DNA of 64,000 nt from Drosophila persimilis (GCF_003286085.1 NW_020825317.1:3286001-3350000), one strand, 5' to 3'; positions 1 to 10,761 are shown, numbered from the stretch's first letter. Numbers and translations are program-made. The notes: generated from the letters alone by a model not told the origin.

Positions 1-293
1 CGATGGCGGGGCACTGCTCTGGACGTAGACGTGGACGTATTTCTCATCGCGATTGAGGCTGTTCTCCGCCTGGCAGCGGTACCGTCCTTCGTCAGATTTG
101 CGTGGCGAGTCAAAGATCAAGTGGGTGCCGTCGGTGCGAGTCTGGGCATCGGCCTGTCCGTCGATGCGTGTCCAGGTCACAGAAGGCGTGGGATTGCCCT
201 CCACCTCGCAGTTGATCTCGTTCGGCTGGTACTCCTCAAAGGTAACATGGTTGGGCAGGTCCACAATTCGGGCCGGCGAGCGCTGGCCTTCCT
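1..293 (-). CDS. trol: Perlecan exon: Ig domain, cut by the window edge
   Basis: The exon starts at an acceptor (tgcag, then the exon from 293 downward) with two bases of a split codon, and reads 97 further codons to the window edge. It codes one Ig-fold: Cys in INCEVEGNPTP, Trp in VTWTR, and DEGRYRCQAEN with the second Cys. It is part of the Ig-rich region (vertebrate domain IV) that links perlecan to other matrix proteins. It joins the exon at 503-683 as C|AG (Gln). The exon or its successor continues outside the window. Confidence 0.93.
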
Positions 294-502
294 CTGCAAA
301 AGGGAAATCAGAAAGTCACTATCGTCTCAAATCAATTGAAGGATTTTATGGGGGATTTTTGGGGCATTCTTGAGGAGATTCTTAGATACCGTAGCGAGCC
401 AACATTTCCTTGGCATATCCTTTAGGTAGAGCCGCAGTGTCAAAGAAGTGTCAATGATTAGCAAAGAGGGGGCAGCGCCACTCTGGGAAGCGGTTTACTC
501 AC

Positions 503-683
503 GTGATATGGTGACGGAGACGGTGTCCTGGTACACGTGCATTGTCTCATTGTTTTCGGCATGGCAGACATAGATGCCGGAGTCGGTAATCTGCAGGTTG
601 TACAAATGCAGAACTCCTCCCTCCACTTCGGAATCTTCGGGCAGACGGCTGTTCTGTTTGTACCAGCTGACGACCACGGGATC
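503..683 (-). CDS. trol: Perlecan exon: second half of an Ig domain
   Basis: The exon lies between an acceptor at 684-685 and a donor at 501-502 (gtgagt), phase 0 in and phase 1 out. It reads DPVVVSWYKQNSRLPEDSEV and later DSGIYVCHAENNETMHVYQD, that is the core Trp and the DSGxYxC Cys of an Ig domain. The first half, with the first Cys, is in the exon at 753-904, so this Ig domain is split by a phase-0 intron after RWNN. Confidence 0.93.
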
Positions 684-752
684 CTTTAACAAGAATATGA
701 TTCAGAATACGAAATCAATATTTTATAGTATTCCCTGGTGGATAATACTCAC

Positions 753-904
753 ATTGTTCCATCGCATGTGACCACTGCAGCTGAGTGTGAGAGATCCTCC
801 TACGGGCACAATCGTGATCTGGGGCCTGGCTATCGACACAATGATCTGGGTGCGTCCATTATCTTCCGGCTCTTCCGGTTCCTGTTCGGGCTCGTTGCCT
901 GTGT
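753..904 (-). CDS. trol: Perlecan exon: acidic linker and first half of an Ig domain
   Basis: Phase 1 in, phase 0 out. The exon begins with an acidic linker rich in Glu-Pro (EPEQEPEEPEDNG) and continues into the first strands of an Ig domain (PQITIVPVGGSLTLSCSGHM). The donor is gtgagt at 751-752. Two acceptors six bases apart are possible (exon end at 904 or 898); both keep the frame and differ by two residues. Upstream it joins the laminin exon at 3558-4650 as CREI-D. Confidence 0.88.
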
Positions 905-1549
905 CTGTATGGGGATTGGGAATTGGGTTTCACAGGATAGGCACAAAAATAGATTAGATATTTGAATACGAAGCTATTGAAAGTCGAGTTCCCACAATCT
1001 TAGTTCTTTTACGAGGGATGTTAGTGACATTTGGTTGCGGTTTAATCACGCATATTTTGTGGCTGGATATTCAGGGGGGAGCACCTATTCTATAATTTAG
1101 TTTTTATTGGGGGAAAGGTAAGCACCCGCTACAGAGGTGTAACTATGACAGAGATGGCCATCTCGGTTGGTGGGTTTTGGTGGTGGGGTTAGGTGACAGA
1201 AAAATCGTCAAAATTACTTGTATTTACTATACATAGGATCTTAAACGCACATTATAGCGAGTAGTGAACGGAACCCAAACTCTGGTGCGTATATTAGGAC
1301 CGACATATGTATGTAGGATGGAAGGTTAGTACATATATACATATATGCATATAAAGTAAAGTATAGCGACTAAAGTATTCGACTACTTGAGCGTGATTCC
1401 AGGCCGATCGTTGCTATGGTGGCTTTATGAATGCTCTGGCACACACACAAACAGAGAGAGAGTTACGAGAGTTACAAAAACTACATGGGGAGGTAAGAAA
1501 AAGTAAGACATATAGACTATCTAGTGCTACGTGGATTTTAGATCACCGA

Positions 1550-1815
1550 AAGATCAAATACTCGCTTGTAATCACAGCGAGAGTGGGAGTATTAGAAACT
1601 CCTACATCAGCAGAGCGAAAACACTAGAAACACGCTCATCATCTGAGTGAGAACATCAGATATTCGCTATTACTGTGAGCAAGATCATTAGATACTTGCT
1701 CATCTTCAGCTTTAAATACTTATACTTATACATCATCACAGCGAGATCATCAGTTACTCGCTCAAAATCAAAGCAAGATTATTAGATACTCGCTCATCAT
1801 CATTACGTGAACTAG
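1550..1815. repeat. Degenerate tandem repeat, unit about 32 bp
   Basis: Successive imperfect units run through the intron, each with a CGCTCATCATC-like part, an AGCGAGA or AGCAAGA part and a TTAGATACT part. The clearest units are near 1663-1695 and 1757-1815. The CTCGCT and AGCGAG words are inverted partners, so each unit could form a small hairpin. Unit length and number are estimates. Confidence 0.6.
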
Positions 1816-2859
1816 AGAGCGCGAGCGAGTTCAAGAGCTACACAGCGAGTGAGATAGAACATATACTTAGGCTTATACAAAGATGACAGTCAGAGTGTGA
1901 AAGTGAGAGAGAGGAAGCTGGTTCTAACCCAAGAATACGACGAGTACAAGTACAATAATTGCAAAGTACTTCGGGGCTTGTGTTTAGGTCATAGATGTAG
2001 TACGAGAACGAGTACAAGTAGTTAGCTTTGGTCTAAACATATATATTATATGTCTACACAAAAAACATAAATTATGTAGATATCTATGCACTATATAGAC
2101 TAGAGGAGAGTGTGTGCCATCTACAACAAGTATTTCGGATTATTTTCAGTACAATGTGACAAGTACGAATATTAGGCAAAAGAACAATAGAGTTTGTTGG
2201 TTGGTTTGTTTTTGCTTGTCTGATGGTTCAGTGGTTGGTTCTGTTGAATGGGGCTCTGCATCGAACCTCTCAAGTGACAGCCGTATCGCAGCTTGGTTAT
2301 ATTTCCTATGATTCTGTTGTCTTTATATATCTGGAGGGTGTCATTGAACGAGATTGTCTCGTTGGGCGCAATATTGAACCAAAAGCCGCTGCAACAAAAT
2401 CCCCTGCTTATATCACATATCTTGGGTGGTTCTTCGATAATGGGCGATGTGTCTAGAATGTGGATGGATGGGATGTTTTTTTTTGTTGTGGTGATTTTTC
2501 AGTATTTCTGGTATACGAATTTCGAGTTTTCCAAAAGAATTTTACAAATAGAATGCGCTTGATAGTCGATGGTCCGACTCTTAGATACCCGATACTATTC
2601 AGATTGATTTTATTTTATTTTTATTTATTCTTTAATCGTTAAGAGAATATATATTTGGGTAGATGTTTTATTTTTAGACTGTATTCAATTTAAGAAAAAA
2701 AGTGTAATTTACCCAATCAATTTTATGTGTAGTTTGGTATCGCCGTTCGCAAAATGAACGATTTGATTTTGTACCGAAAAATTATTTCATAAAAATCGGT
2801 CGAACCGCTTAGGAGATTCTAATACATAACATTTTATCTGTTCCCATTTTTCTTTACAC

Positions 2860-3206
2860 TTTATACCCGATACTCGAAGAGTATATACTAGAGGGGTATA
2901 TTAGATTTGCGGTGAAAGTAAGAGCTAGAGCTTTCGTATCTCCAAAATTGAGGATGCCGCAGACTTTGATCTTTTGTGCGGGCGGAAGGGAGAGAGGGAA
3001 AATTTTGAATTATACTTGTCACAGTGTGATATTATAGAAGTCTGGATACAACATTTGGTAGCTCTACCTTGTATGGTCTTTGAGAAATAAGCGTCAAGCA
3101 GGACAGACGACAGACGAACAGACAGACATGGCTTTATCGACTTAGCTATTGATACTGATCAAGAATATACTTTACCCCTATACTCTTCGCGTACCGGGCA
3201 TAAAAA
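2860..3206. mobile_element. Short non-autonomous element with terminal inverted repeats
   Basis: The left end (2860-2887) reads TTTATACCCGATACTCGAAG and goes on as AGTATATA. The right end (about 3180-3206) is its near-perfect inverse with two or three mismatches. The interior has no long frame. It includes a CAGACAGACATGG-type word and a TTGATACTGATCAAGAATAT word, typical of small dispersed elements in fly introns. Related copies occur in this window near 46.7, 51.8, 56.4 and 63.5 kb. I do not assign a named family. Confidence 0.65.
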
Positions 3207-3557
3207 ATGTTAAATTTAATATTTATTGAAGTGATTTTGTTACCTTGGGATCTCTTAGGATATGGACAAACAGACAGATACAAAAATAAGTAGAGACTGC
3301 GAGTATTGGGCATATTTTAATTGATATAAGGAAGATCTTCTAAGGAAGATCGATTAAGGAATATCACGATTGATAGGTGGGGTGGCGGGCAGTGACGGAT
3401 GGATGAGAGTTCAAGAGAGGGACAAAAAGATGGCAAGTCAGAGGGAAAAGGGAGAATGTGCGGGTGGATCATAATGGATCGTATGCAGCAATGTAGAGGC
3501 CGTCAGCAATCGCTCGTGGATTGCACTGTGGATATCCCCATCCGATATCTGACTTAC

Positions 3558-4650
3558 CGATTTCCCGACAGAGTTCACCCTTGAATCGGGGCTTGCACTG
3601 GCACTCAGGGTAGCCATTGCTGCCCAGACGGCAGCCATCGCTATTGTCCGCATCGCAGGGGCACAACCGGCAGGCGCCGTCGGCGTCGCGGTAGTGGAGC
3701 GGGGCACAGGACTCGCATGAGTTTCCAGTATACCCGGCAGGGCACTGACAAAGCTCAATGTCGGTGGCAGCTTGGCCATGGCCGGGGGAGGCGTAGGTGA
3801 CGGCGGACTCGAGGATGACGTCGCCGATGGAGGTGCGGGTGGTGGGCACCTTAGGCGTGGCACGGATCAGGATGTGCTCAAGGTCGGAGAGGACGGTCAT
3901 GAAGTCACTGCGGGTGGCGGGTACAGTGCGCCCGCGATCCTTGCGCTGCCACTGACCGTCCTCGTTCAGGCGGACCCTGTGGAGGCCGTCCGGCGACTCC
4001 TGATTGAGCGACCAGATCAGCGTCAGACCGTTGCCGATAAGAATAACATCCTGGCCGGGCTCATAGCGGCCGTACGACTCCACTCGCAGTTTGTACTGCA
4101 GTTCGCCGCCGTAGGAGTGCAGCTGGTTGCCCAGCACACTGCCGCGCAGGCTCCAGTACTTTGGCAGGTAGGAGGGGTGCGAGTACGTGTACATATTGGT
4201 GGCCACATCAAAGTCGAGGTTATTCTCATCCTGGATCTCCCCGGTCTCGTCCGTCAGCAGCGGGGGATTCTTGAAGAAGTCCACGGGTATCAGCTGTCGG
4301 TAGAGTGGCGCCGAGCGGCACTGTGTCGACTGTCCGGAGCAGTAGCACTCCTTGCAACCATCCGGATTGGCCGCAGACAGACCGTAGGTTCCTGGTCGGC
4401 ACTGGTCGCACCGATCCCCGTTCACATTCGGCTTGCAGTAGCAGTAGTTGCCCTGGCAGTTGACCGTTCCCTCCGCCTGGCACCAGCTGCTGCAGTCGCT
4501 CGTCTGGTTGCCCGGCTCCAAAGGGCGGTACGGTGGCTGTGGGTCCCCTCCATCCGGCTGGCAGTCGTATGGGGTGCCGCCAGTGGCGTCGCCCACATAT
4601 CCAGCAGCACAACGATCGCAGTTAGGTCCTTCCGTATTGTCCGAGCAGTT
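3558..4650 (-). CDS. trol: Perlecan exon: laminin EGF repeats and third laminin IV domain
   Basis: Acceptor at 4651-4652 (phase 0), donor gtaagt at 3556-3557 (phase 1), 364 codons. The order is: end of an LE repeat (NCSDNTEGPNCDRCAAGYVGD), an LE repeat with WCQAEGTVNC, a laminin IV (LamB) domain of about 150 residues (from about PVDFFKNPPL, through YLPKYWSLRGSVLGNQLHSY, to TSIGDVILESA), then CQCPAGYTGNSCESCAPLHY and a last LE repeat ending CKPRFKGELCREI. This is the third of three LamB domains and matches domain III of perlecan. It joins the exon at 4716-6946 within an LE repeat. Confidence 0.96.
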
Positions 4651-4715
4651 CTACGAATGCGAGAGAAGCGTTTAATTATTGATACCGATCTTAGGGAGCG
4701 GAGGAATGCACTTAC

Positions 4716-6946
4716 TATACAATCGCCGGACTCGGCATCGCATTGGGTCGAGTGCCCGTTGCATTCACAGGGCTCGCAGAGACCCAGATAGAGGCCAGAG
4801 ACGTCATCGCGCTTGTAGCCAGGGGCACAGGTCTCGCAGGAGAGTCCAATGTAGCCGGTGGGGCAGCGGCACTCCTCAACCTCGTATGCACGCTGTGTGC
4901 CCAGCGGTGTGGCGGTGGCCGTGTCTAGGGACACCTGCTTAAGAGCACCTTCCTTAGTGCTGGTCGTGTAAGTGGCCTTGATGTAGATGGCCGTGATGTT
5001 GCTGAGGGCCATCAGGGTGTGCTCGCGATTGGCGAACTGTCCGTCGCCGCGCTGCCAGGCACTTTCTTTGATCTCCACCGAGTACGAGCTGGCCGTCGTA
5101 GGGCTAACCGGGGATTTGCGGTAGTGGATGAGCAGTAGATCCTCGCCGCTCTTGATTACCACATCGGGGGCACTGTTGCGTGACATCTGGCCGCCTGGCA
5201 GGGGGCTGTAGCTGAGGGTGTAGCTCAACTTGCCACCGTACGAGACCAGTTTGTTGCCCAGAAAGACGGCCGGTAGGCTCCAGTAGAGTGTGTCCGCCCC
5301 GTGCTCCCCTTCGGCATTGAAGCTTAGCTCGGATCCGTAGGTGGCAATCTCCAGGCTCTGGGCCGTGGGACGTGTGTAGTCGCGCACCAGCTCGAAGCCA
5401 TGGGGTGCCCGGGTGCGGCCGAAACTGCTGGTCACCTGATCACGGTTCCAGGTGGTGCTGCCGCATCCCACCTGGTGGCCGCTGCAGAAGCACTCGATGC
5501 AGCCAGTGTACGTGAACGAGTTCAAGTGGAAGCTATTGGGGGCACAGCTGTCGCAGTGCTCGCCGATGACGCGATCCTTGCAATGGCAGCTGCCGTCGGC
5601 ATATATGCTGTAGGTGCCGTCCACGTTGCACGACGACTCTGGGGTCTTGTGGCAGCTGCCGCCCGGGGCCAGGGGGTTGCCCTGGTAACCGGCGGCGCAG
5701 CTCTCGCATCGTTTGCCCGCGTAGCCCTCAAAGCAGTTGCAGAGCACTTCTCCGTCGGGACGGAGCTGGCAGCCGCTGGCAAAGTTGTTGCTGCCGCTCT
5801 GGGGACAGGGGCAGTCGCGGCAGGGGATTCCGCGCCGCGGGTCACCGTATGTGCCTGCGGGGCACGGTTCGGGGGTGAAGGGCACACAGTGGCCCAGCCA
5901 GGCGCCTCCTGGCTGGCGCACATATCCGGGGGCACAGCTCTCACAGGAGTCGCCCACATAGCCGGGCGGGCATGTGCACTTCTCCACGAGGGAGGCGCTG
6001 CCCAGGCCCTGGTCGACGGTGCCGGCCGAGTCGAGGGAGATGTTGATCAGGTCCACCTCGCGGGCGACGCTATCCAGGTAGCCCAGGCGGATGAGGATGT
6101 TGTCGACGTTGGCTAGAATCATCATGATCTCCTCGCGGGTGGCCTTGCGCCCGTCAGGCTTTTGCCAGCCACCTGGGAGCAGGGGCACACTCACCTTGTT
6201 GTTCTGCCCCGGCAGGGTGCGCACGCGGTGGGTGAGGGTGAATCGGTTGCCGGTGATGATCACATCTGGGCCGGACACTGGTCGTCCGCTGCCCATGTAG
6301 CTGACCTCGTAGCGCAGATTGCCGCCGTAGGACTTGAGCTGGCTCCCCATGTAGTCGCTGGGCAGCGCCAGATAGGGGGTCTCCCGACCGCCATAGTGGA
6401 CGTTCGAGGCACGGAACTGGACGCCATGGTGGAGGGTGAGCAGGTCCTGTCCGCTGGTTGCCTCATTGATCACGATCTGGCGATAGGGACTGAGCTCCAC
6501 GCTGACCACGCGATGCGACAGGATCGGCGGCTGGATGGCGTAAGAGAAGAGATTGGCGCTCTCGCAGGTGCTGGCCACCCCGAAGCAGAAGCACTTGATG
6601 CACTCCTCCTCGGAGCGTGCGAGCATGTTGAAGAACCCGGCCTCGCAGAACTGATTCCTATTCGGTGTGACCGTCACAATTGTGTCCGGAGTGACAAAGT
6701 GCGTGCCGCGGGAGTTGATGATCTCGCAGGAGTAGGCACCGCTGTCCTGCACCTGCATGTCCGGGCAGTGGAGGGTGCCAGTGCCAGCGAAGCTCTTTGA
6801 TTCGCATTTCTCGGGCACATGGCCCCAGTTGAGGCGCCACACGATTGTCGGTATGGGTGTTCCGGTGGCAACGCATGTCAGATCGAGGGACTCGCCCTCG
6901 AGCAGACCCTTCACTGGTGGCGGAGGACGAATGGGCACGGGTTCCA
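4716..6946 (-). CDS. trol: Perlecan exon: Ig domain and two laminin IV domains with EGF repeats
   Basis: This 2,231-bp exon is the largest in the window. Phase 1 in (acceptor at 6947-6948), phase 0 out (donor gtaagt at 4714-4715). Rough order over about 744 codons: Ig domain (1-95; DLTCVATGTPIPTIVWRLNW, then DSGAYSCEIINSRG); half LE repeat and LamB 1 (about 100-310; core YMGSQLKSYGGNLRYEVSY); LE repeats (about 320-530; GYVGDSCESCAPGY, GYAGKRCESCAAGY); LamB 2 (about 540-690; FLGNKLVSYGGKLSYTLSY); LE repeat (CRCPTGYIGLSCETCAPGYK) ending at QCDAESGDCI. It joins the three-LDLa exon as GC-M-EPVP. Confidence 0.97.
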
Positions 6947-8570
6947 CTGCGAGAGAGTGTGAAGATAAATTATTATAATACAATCATTCGAATGAGTCTG
7001 TGAAGTTTTGCGAGGGTCTTCAGTCAATAGATTGTCCGTCAGCTTTCCCTTCAAGAAAGTGCAAGGATTGTAGAGAATTCTTCGGATACATAGAGTGATC
7101 CAAGGATGATCGACACAGATCCTACTTCTATCACCTGTGCCAACATTTTTGTTCGCATTATTTAGCAATCTTTTTCGTTTAAAATTGTACAAAATAATGA
7201 ATTAAAATTACGTCTTTTAAAATAAGCCGATCGTGCAGAAAATTTATTTATTTATCGGATAAAATGATTTGTCTTTTGAAAGCCGCTATGAAAAATCTCT
7301 TAAAAAAGCAGTAAGCTGAAAAGCTATTTCTGTATGTATTCATATTCAGTAGATCATCATAGCTCATGTCTATTTACACATTTCCATATATTATGCACAT
7401 AATTCATGTATGTTGCGTTATTTATTTGTATGCTTGTTTTGTTACATCTTTTGTTATTTGTTGTTTTATTCGCCACACACACCGAATCGGCTTTCCGCTA
7501 AATTGTTATTCGGAGCATTAAATATGTAATTTAAATATTGTAAGGAATGTGTTTATGAGTGTAAAAATGAGGTCCTCCCACGTCATTAAAATCAGATGAA
7601 AATAGGAAAAAGTGTAGAGAAGTGCAAAAGAATTTCAATAAGTGTAGGATTATGGGGGGGCTACGGCTGCCATTCAGTTGGCTTGGTTTAGAGGCCCAAG
7701 CGTCTTTTGCTGGGCATCCACGACCAGTTCATCGCCTTAGTATGGCCGCCCCCCTTCATTCCACAGAGGCTGCTACAGCAGCCACCAGCTAGCAATGGGC
7801 CAGTTTCAAGCGAGAAACTTGAACGTATTCCGGGGCCAATGCAGCGCAGCCCGCAGTGTGTGAAGAGTGTCGAAATTAGGCGCAAGAAGTGCTGTTCACG
7901 GTACTCCGGCGATAGGGTCACCCAGTGGACGAGCCCGAAGCAGGCCTCCAACTCCTGGTTGGTGCACAGGTTGTCGATCACAGCCGTGTCTCCAGATCAT
8001 TGACCGTCAGCTGCGTTAGCTGCTCGGTGCCCACTAGGGGCAGGAAGTAGTTGCGGATCATCAACAGCAACTTGTGGCAGACATACTCCTTCGCCGGCAA
8101 TCCTTCACCTGAAGGAATTGCTCGAAGGGTGCCCTTTTGCGCAGTACATCGCCATCGCCTTTGCCGTTGTCGCCGTTGCCGCCGTTGTCGCCATCGTTTC
8201 CACGTCCACATAGACTCTAGTCGCCGTCGGTGGAGGCAGACTGGGGATAAGGTGCTTGCATTTCCATTTTGGTATGTTTGATTTGCCGGAATTTTAACTT
8301 GTTTTTTTCAGGCGTTTTCTCAGAAAACACAGCCAATGCCAGTTGGAAAAGCGAGTCTTTGATCAGTTTCATTTACAGATGCAAGTCCATGTAAATTTGT
8401 TGCACCAAGTCTTTATCTTTAAGTAGTGTTCTATAAGGCACCGAAATGCGTGTGGGTATGTTGGAAAAGGTATATTCAATGGGTGAATCCATATTGGATT
8501 ATCAAACGAATAAGTCTATGTCAGTCTTCAGTCATTAGATCGTTTCTCAATGGGGTTATGGGATACTTAC
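6947..8570 (-). other. trol: Intron of trol holding a broken coding relic
   Basis: This 1.6-kb intron lies between the three-LDLa exon and the Ig/laminin exon. The part at 7688-8217 has coding character on the minus strand but is out of frame (see the pseudogene entry). The remainder is AT-rich with no recognisable exon. Confidence 0.8.
7688..8217 (-). pseudogene. Frame-broken fragment of an unidentified protein-coding gene
   Basis: Three minus-strand frames together give one coherent-looking protein: a Gly/Asp/Asn-rich run then RKRAPFEQFLQ in one frame; LPAKEYVCHKLLLMIRNYFL and LTQLTVNDLET in a second (8211-7978); VIDNLCTNQELEACFGLVHW and EQHFLRLISTLFTHCGLRCI in the third (7981-7688). At least two frameshifts are needed, near 8110 and 7990. 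Composition and GC content are coding-like, unlike the intron around it. It is not part of trol: it has no LDLa, Ig or laminin signature. I do not recognise the parent gene. No poly-A tail is seen, so a DNA-level duplicate is as likely as a retrocopy. Confidence 0.5.
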
Positions 8571-8957
8571 TGCAGCCGACCTCATCACTGCCATCGGAAC
8601 AGTCGGAAACCTCGTCGCACTGGAAGCTCTTCGGTATGCAGTGGCCGCTACGGCACTGGAACTCGCTAAAACGGCAAGGGGCACCGCTGGGCTCGGGATC
8701 GCAAGAGGCCTCATCGGAGTTGTCGCCACAGTCGTTCTCGCCATCGCAGCGCCAGGTGCGGTCCACGCACTTGGAGTTGTTGCAGAGGAACTGATTCGGC
8801 TGGCACTTGCGTCCGTGGCTGCAGCTGTGCTCATCCGATCCGTCCGAGCAGTGCGGAATGCCGTCGCAGATGTTACTCTTGTCGATGCAGTCGCCGTTCA
8901 TGCACGTGGCCTGGTACTGGCTGCAGGCTGTGCTCGGACGGGCACCCAAGTCATTAT
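8571..8957 (-). CDS. trol: Perlecan exon: three LDLa modules (24-26)
   Basis: Phase 1 at both ends, 129 codons. It codes three LDLa modules: from ACSQYQATCMNGDCIDKS to DGSDEHSC; from KCQPNQFLCNNSKCVDRTW to DNSDEASC; and from PCRFSEFQCRSGHCIPKSF to DGSDEVGC. All three keep the six Cys and the calcium-cage acidic cluster (DxSDE). The acceptor is at 8958-8959 (cgacag), the donor gtaagt at 8569-8570. These are the last LDLa modules before the laminin region. Confidence 0.96.
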
Positions 8958-9120
8958 CTGTCGGGATGAGAACAGGGATATAGTGAGTAGTGCTAGAGCT
9001 TAGGGAAGGACGTGGGCCTACTGGCTTACCAGGCCCAGAGCCATGCGGCATAGGGATTGGATGGGAGAGAGAGAGAAGAGTTAGTTAGCATTTATTCCCC
9101 CAAGGGGCACAAAGGCCTAC

Positions 9121-9210
9121 CTAGACCGAAGAACTCGAGGTCAATGTGCGGCACGGTGCCATACCGAATGCGACTCGACTTGAGCTCCTCGTACTTGTGC
9201 TCGCCCCAGG
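9121..9210 (-). CDS. trol: Perlecan exon: linker after the Ig domain
   Basis: A 90-bp exon, phase 1 at both ends (acceptor at 9211-9212, donor gtaggc at 9119-9120). It reads SWGEHKYEELKSSRIRYGTV then PHIDLEFFGL. No domain is recognised: it is a spacer between the Ig domain (exons 9291-9582) and the three LDLa modules at 8571-8957. Because it is symmetric it could be skipped without a frame change. Confidence 0.85.
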   Translation of the reverse strand, partial: PGASTSTRSSSRVAFGMAPCRTLTSSSSV

Positions 9211-9290
9211 CTGCATGCGTAATTGAACGTGATTGATTGATTGTAGGACCCGCCCGTAAGAGTTATATCCCCCCACTAAAAGATACTTAC

Positions 9291-9384
9291 AGCGTTCGAC
9301 GGTGAGGTGAACGGTGACCTGCTGTCCCTGCTGGTAGCTGGGATAGCCGACAGCCTCGCACACATAGGTGCCAGAGTCCTCCAG
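9291..9384 (-). CDS. trol: Perlecan exon: second half of the Ig domain inside the LDLa array
   Basis: Phase 0 in (acceptor ttaccag, exon end 9384), phase 1 out (gtaagt at 9289-9290). It reads LEDSGTYVCEAVGYPSYQQG and QQVTVHLTVER, the F and G strands of an Ig domain with the DSGxYxC motif. The first half is in the exon at 9449-9582. Confidence 0.93.
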
Positions 9385-9448
9385 CTGGTAAAAAAGAAAG
9401 TGGAGATGAGGCTTACGATCTCTTCTAGAATAAGGATTAGGGACTTAC

Positions 9449-9582
9449 GCGTATATTGGGTATCTCCAAGCGTCCGCTCCGGTCGGTGAAGCCTGGGGGC
9501 AGTGGCTGGCCGCCGGGTCGCGTCCAACGGACCTTGGCGCGGAATGGTCCTTCGTCACGGCAACGGAATATCACCTCGCGAC
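9449..9582 (-). CDS. trol: Perlecan exon: first half of the Ig domain inside the LDLa array
   Basis: Phase 1 in (acceptor at 9583-9584), phase 0 out (gtaagt at 9447-9448). It reads REVIFRCRDEGPFRAKVRWT and then PGGQPLPPGFTDRSGRLEIP, with the first Ig Cys and the core Trp. With the next exon it forms one Ig domain placed between LDLa modules 23 and 24. Confidence 0.93.
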
Positions 9583-10065
9583 CTACACACGAGATATACA
9601 CAGCAGAGAGAGAGAGAGTTAGAATGATCTGGAATCTAGGGAGGGGGGAAATACGTGCAAGGGTTAAAAGGATTTAACAAAGGTTTCAGGCTGGATAGTT
9701 CAGTGGTTCAATTTCGACTCAATGTACAACTCCTTTTCTCGAGCCAATGGTTCGTGCCGGGTGGTGCTGGTGTTTGTGTTGGTGTTGGGCTGCAGTACCG
9801 TGTGCGGATCGATGTCTATTACATATATTGTACGTATACATAGATGCATATAGAGTGAGAGAGTACGAGTAGTTAGGCCGACTTACCCTCCCTAATATAT
9901 CCTGCGGGTTTTGTTTTACATATTATGGGTTATGGTCATTTTTGGTTGTGGGTTAAGCATTTTAAAAGTTATAGTAATGGTAGAACATTATGTAGATTCG
10001 AAGAAACGTAAAGAACATAGAACGGCAAAACAATGGTTTGATTGATGGCAACGGCAGATACTTAC
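9583..10065 (-). other. trol: Intron of trol, about 480 bp
   Basis: There is no coding signature. The stretch holds a GAGA run near 9605-9620 and T/G-rich sequence. Confidence 0.7.
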
Positions 10066-10137
10066 GCTCCTTGATGATCTGGCTATCGGGATAGGTCTTG
10101 AGATTCAATTGACTGGTGGTGCGGCCTGGCTCGTTGG
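10066..10137 (-). CDS. trol: Perlecan exon: 24-codon linker
   Basis: A 72-bp exon, phase 1 at both ends, with acceptor atccgcag (exon end 10137) and donor gtaagt at 10064-10065. It reads PNEPGRTTSQLNLKTYPDSQ then IIKER and leads straight into the Ig domain. It has no Cys and no recognised domain. It was placed because both junctions are good and both neighbours match in phase. Confidence 0.82.
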
Positions 10138-10395
10138 CTGCGGATTCAAGAGATTCAAATGTTAGTTCTTTGAGAGAATGATATTTGGACACAAGTTTTA
10201 GTTGATGTTAGCGAGGATCAATGATCACACAGATGATAGATAGAAGATTCATAAGTATGATTAGATGCGATAGCCATAGCCTTTAGCTTTTCTCAGTTAG
10301 TATCTACGTTTGGAGGTGTGAGACGACAGTTGATGTCCTTCGGGGCCTTTCAGTGGTACGGTTCTTTGGTTCTTTTCGGGTCGCTGGCGACTTAC

Positions 10396-10614
10396 GCTCG
10401 ATCTCGTTGCTGATCAGACCACAGTCCGCCTCATCGCTGCTGTCGTACGGACAGTCGACCAGCCCATTGCATCGCAGTCCCAAGGCAATGCACGGCCCAT
10501 TCTCGCACCGAAATAAGGTCGCCGGACAGATGATCCGTAGTGGGGGGCTGCTCGTGGTCGATGGACTGACTGTTGTGGTGCTGGTGCTAGCGGCGCTAGT
10601 GGCACTTGTGTCAG
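10396..10614 (-). CDS. trol: Perlecan exon: Ser/Thr-rich linker and LDLa module 23
   Basis: Phase 1 at both ends, 219 bp. It opens with a Ser/Thr/Ala-rich stretch (DTSATSAASTSTTTVSPSTT) likely to carry O-glycans (inference), then has one LDLa module from ICPATLFRCENGPCIALG to YDSSDEADC. The acceptor at 10615-10616 (acaacag) was chosen because the nearby AG at 10628 would give the wrong phase. The donor is gtaagt at 10394-10395. Confidence 0.92.
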
Positions 10615-10761
10615 CTGTTGTATCGGCCTCATGATGACGACCTTATGATGGCAATATGCGAGCGTAGTAGGCACATGATGTTGATTGATGTGATCGGGGT
10701 GATTGGAGGGAGGAGGTCTCTCGCCCCAGATGGATTTGGGAGATGGGTGGTGGATACTTAC

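Larger units (their letters stand above)
905..3557 (-). other. trol: Intron of trol, 2.65 kb, no gene seen
   Basis: The stretch between the laminin exon and the Ig exons is AT-rich. The open frames in it have no domain signature and no conserved-looking splice context. It holds a degenerate tandem repeat (about 1550-1815) and a short element with inverted ends (2860-3206). I see no further exon, though a short alternative exon cannot be excluded by eye. Confidence 0.75.

Noticed and set aside
2114..2642. Overlapping plus-strand frames in the first intron
   Set aside because: AT-rich, with no domain and no codon bias; three overlapping frames of similar length suggest chance.
3772..4791. Plus-strand open frame of 339 codons
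   Set aside because: It is the antisense shadow of the laminin IV/EGF exon. The minus strand has clear LE and LamB motifs, and the plus frame has none.
5400..6116. Plus-strand open frame of 238 codons, Ala/Val-rich
   Set aside because: Antisense shadow of the large Ig/laminin exon. Its composition follows from the GC-rich Cys/Gly codons on the other strand.
9030..9051. Possible tiny exon (MPHGSGP) upstream of the three-LDLa exon
   Set aside because: It has a gtaagc donor and the right phase, but no AG acceptor exists between it and an in-frame stop. The exon at 9121-9210 joins in phase instead.
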